This document shows, piece by piece, positions 6,168-6,447 of a stretch of DNA of 6,447 nt (position 1 is the stretch's first letter; the number at the start of each line of letters is the position of its first letter). Position numbers and translations under genes: made by a program. The DNA is from CAZCJU01 sp964498965 (GTDB lineage: Bacteria > Bacillota > Clostridia > Oscillospirales > CAG-272). The stretch is from positions 1-6,447 of the forward strand of contig CAZCJU010000080.1 in the NCBI GenBank assembly GCA_964498965.1, read 5' to 3'. Under the pieces are notes generated by a model that was not told where the DNA came from, made no database searches, and worked only from the letters and a program-made list of their open reading frames with translations.

Positions 6168-6447
6168 AATTAAAAATGTTTCACATTCTCTCGGAGGCAA
6201 GCCGATACTTAATAATATCAATTTAATCGTGCCGGAGGGGACGATCACGGGTCTTGTCGGGATCAACGGTGCGGGTAAAACCACGTTGTTGCGTTTGCTA
6301 TCGGGAATATATGTTCCCGATGAGGGCGAAATACTGTGCGACGGCAAAAGCACGTCGGACGAAAACGCACGAATAAATATGTTCTTTTTACCTGATGACC
6401 CGTATTATACGATACACACAACGGGAAAAAAACTCTTTAATATGTAC
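6160..6447 (+). CDS. ABC transporter ATP-binding protein, YtrB/CcmA-like (3' truncated)
   Basis: The first 96 codons of an ABC ATPase, running off the right edge. It begins MIEIKNVSHSLGGKPIL, has an intact Walker A GINGAGKT (34-41) and continues with LLSGIYVPDEGEILCDGK, the usual beta-strand layout of exporter-type ATPases. At the Q-loop position the sequence reads FFLPDDPYY, with Asp where Gln is usual. YtrB-like ATPases next to GntR repressors often have similar PDE/PDD variants, as I recall. The Walker B and signature motifs lie beyond the window. The ATG overlaps the repressor's last codons (ATGATTGA, 6160-6167), and GGAGG (6143-6147) lies inside that gene, so the two are probably translationally coupled. 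It likely works with membrane subunits encoded downstream as an efflux or envelope-stress transporter. The substrate cannot be told. Confidence 0.93.
   Translation, partial: MIEIKNVSHSLGGKPILNNINLIVPEGTITGLVGINGAGKTTLLRLLSGIYVPDEGEILCDGKSTSDENARINMFFLPDDPYYTIHTTGKKLFNMY

Overview
The window looks like chromosomal DNA of an anaerobic, polysaccharide-degrading Firmicute (Clostridia, most like Ruminococcaceae/Oscillospiraceae). This is an inference from three things: an intact type I dockerin, a Cthe_2159-type carbohydrate-binding beta-helix protein, and a Gram-positive-style multi-sugar (MsmX/UgpC) ABC ATPase. Strong Shine-Dalgarno sites and a consensus sigma-A promoter agree with it. All genes lie on the + strand and the gaps between them are short. 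I see no rRNA, tRNA, CRISPR array, insertion sequence or phage gene.

Layout. (1) 1-669: the C-terminal 222 residues of a MalK/MsmX-type ATPase, cut by the left edge. (2) 685-713: a hairpin. (3) 736-2691: a 651-residue secreted lipoprotein with a GH99/GH71-like barrel carrying a GWNEW motif, followed by a CBM9-like beta-sandwich. A hairpin plus T-run (2702-2744) ends it. (4) 2745-2873: an AT-rich control region with a repeated TCACATTGC motif, a weak promoter candidate and a five-codon upstream ORF. (5) 2874-5630: a 918-residue secreted protein with a signal peptide, a small N-terminal module, a dockerin, an Ig-like module and a Cthe_2159-like beta-helix with at least eleven DGI-type motifs. 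A 14-bp stem (5654-5694) follows. (6) 5738-5800: a perfect TTGACA-N17-TATAAT promoter overlaid by a palindrome and four 9-bp tandem repeats. (7) 5820-6167 and 6160-6447: a YtrA-type GntR repressor whose end overlaps the start of an ABC ATPase, cut by the right edge.

How the parts work together. The first three genes fit one theme of carbohydrate use: a shared ATPase for sugar importers, a surface lipoprotein that probably cleaves or binds a glycan, and a dockerin-bearing glycan-binding protein. They appear to be separate transcription units. The GntR/ABC pair is a distinct unit of the B. subtilis YtrAB type, probably autorepressed and induced by an envelope or antibiotic signal. The points most worth a second look are the operator architecture at 5738-5800, the domain combinations of the two large secreted proteins, and the repeat-bearing leader at 2745-2873.
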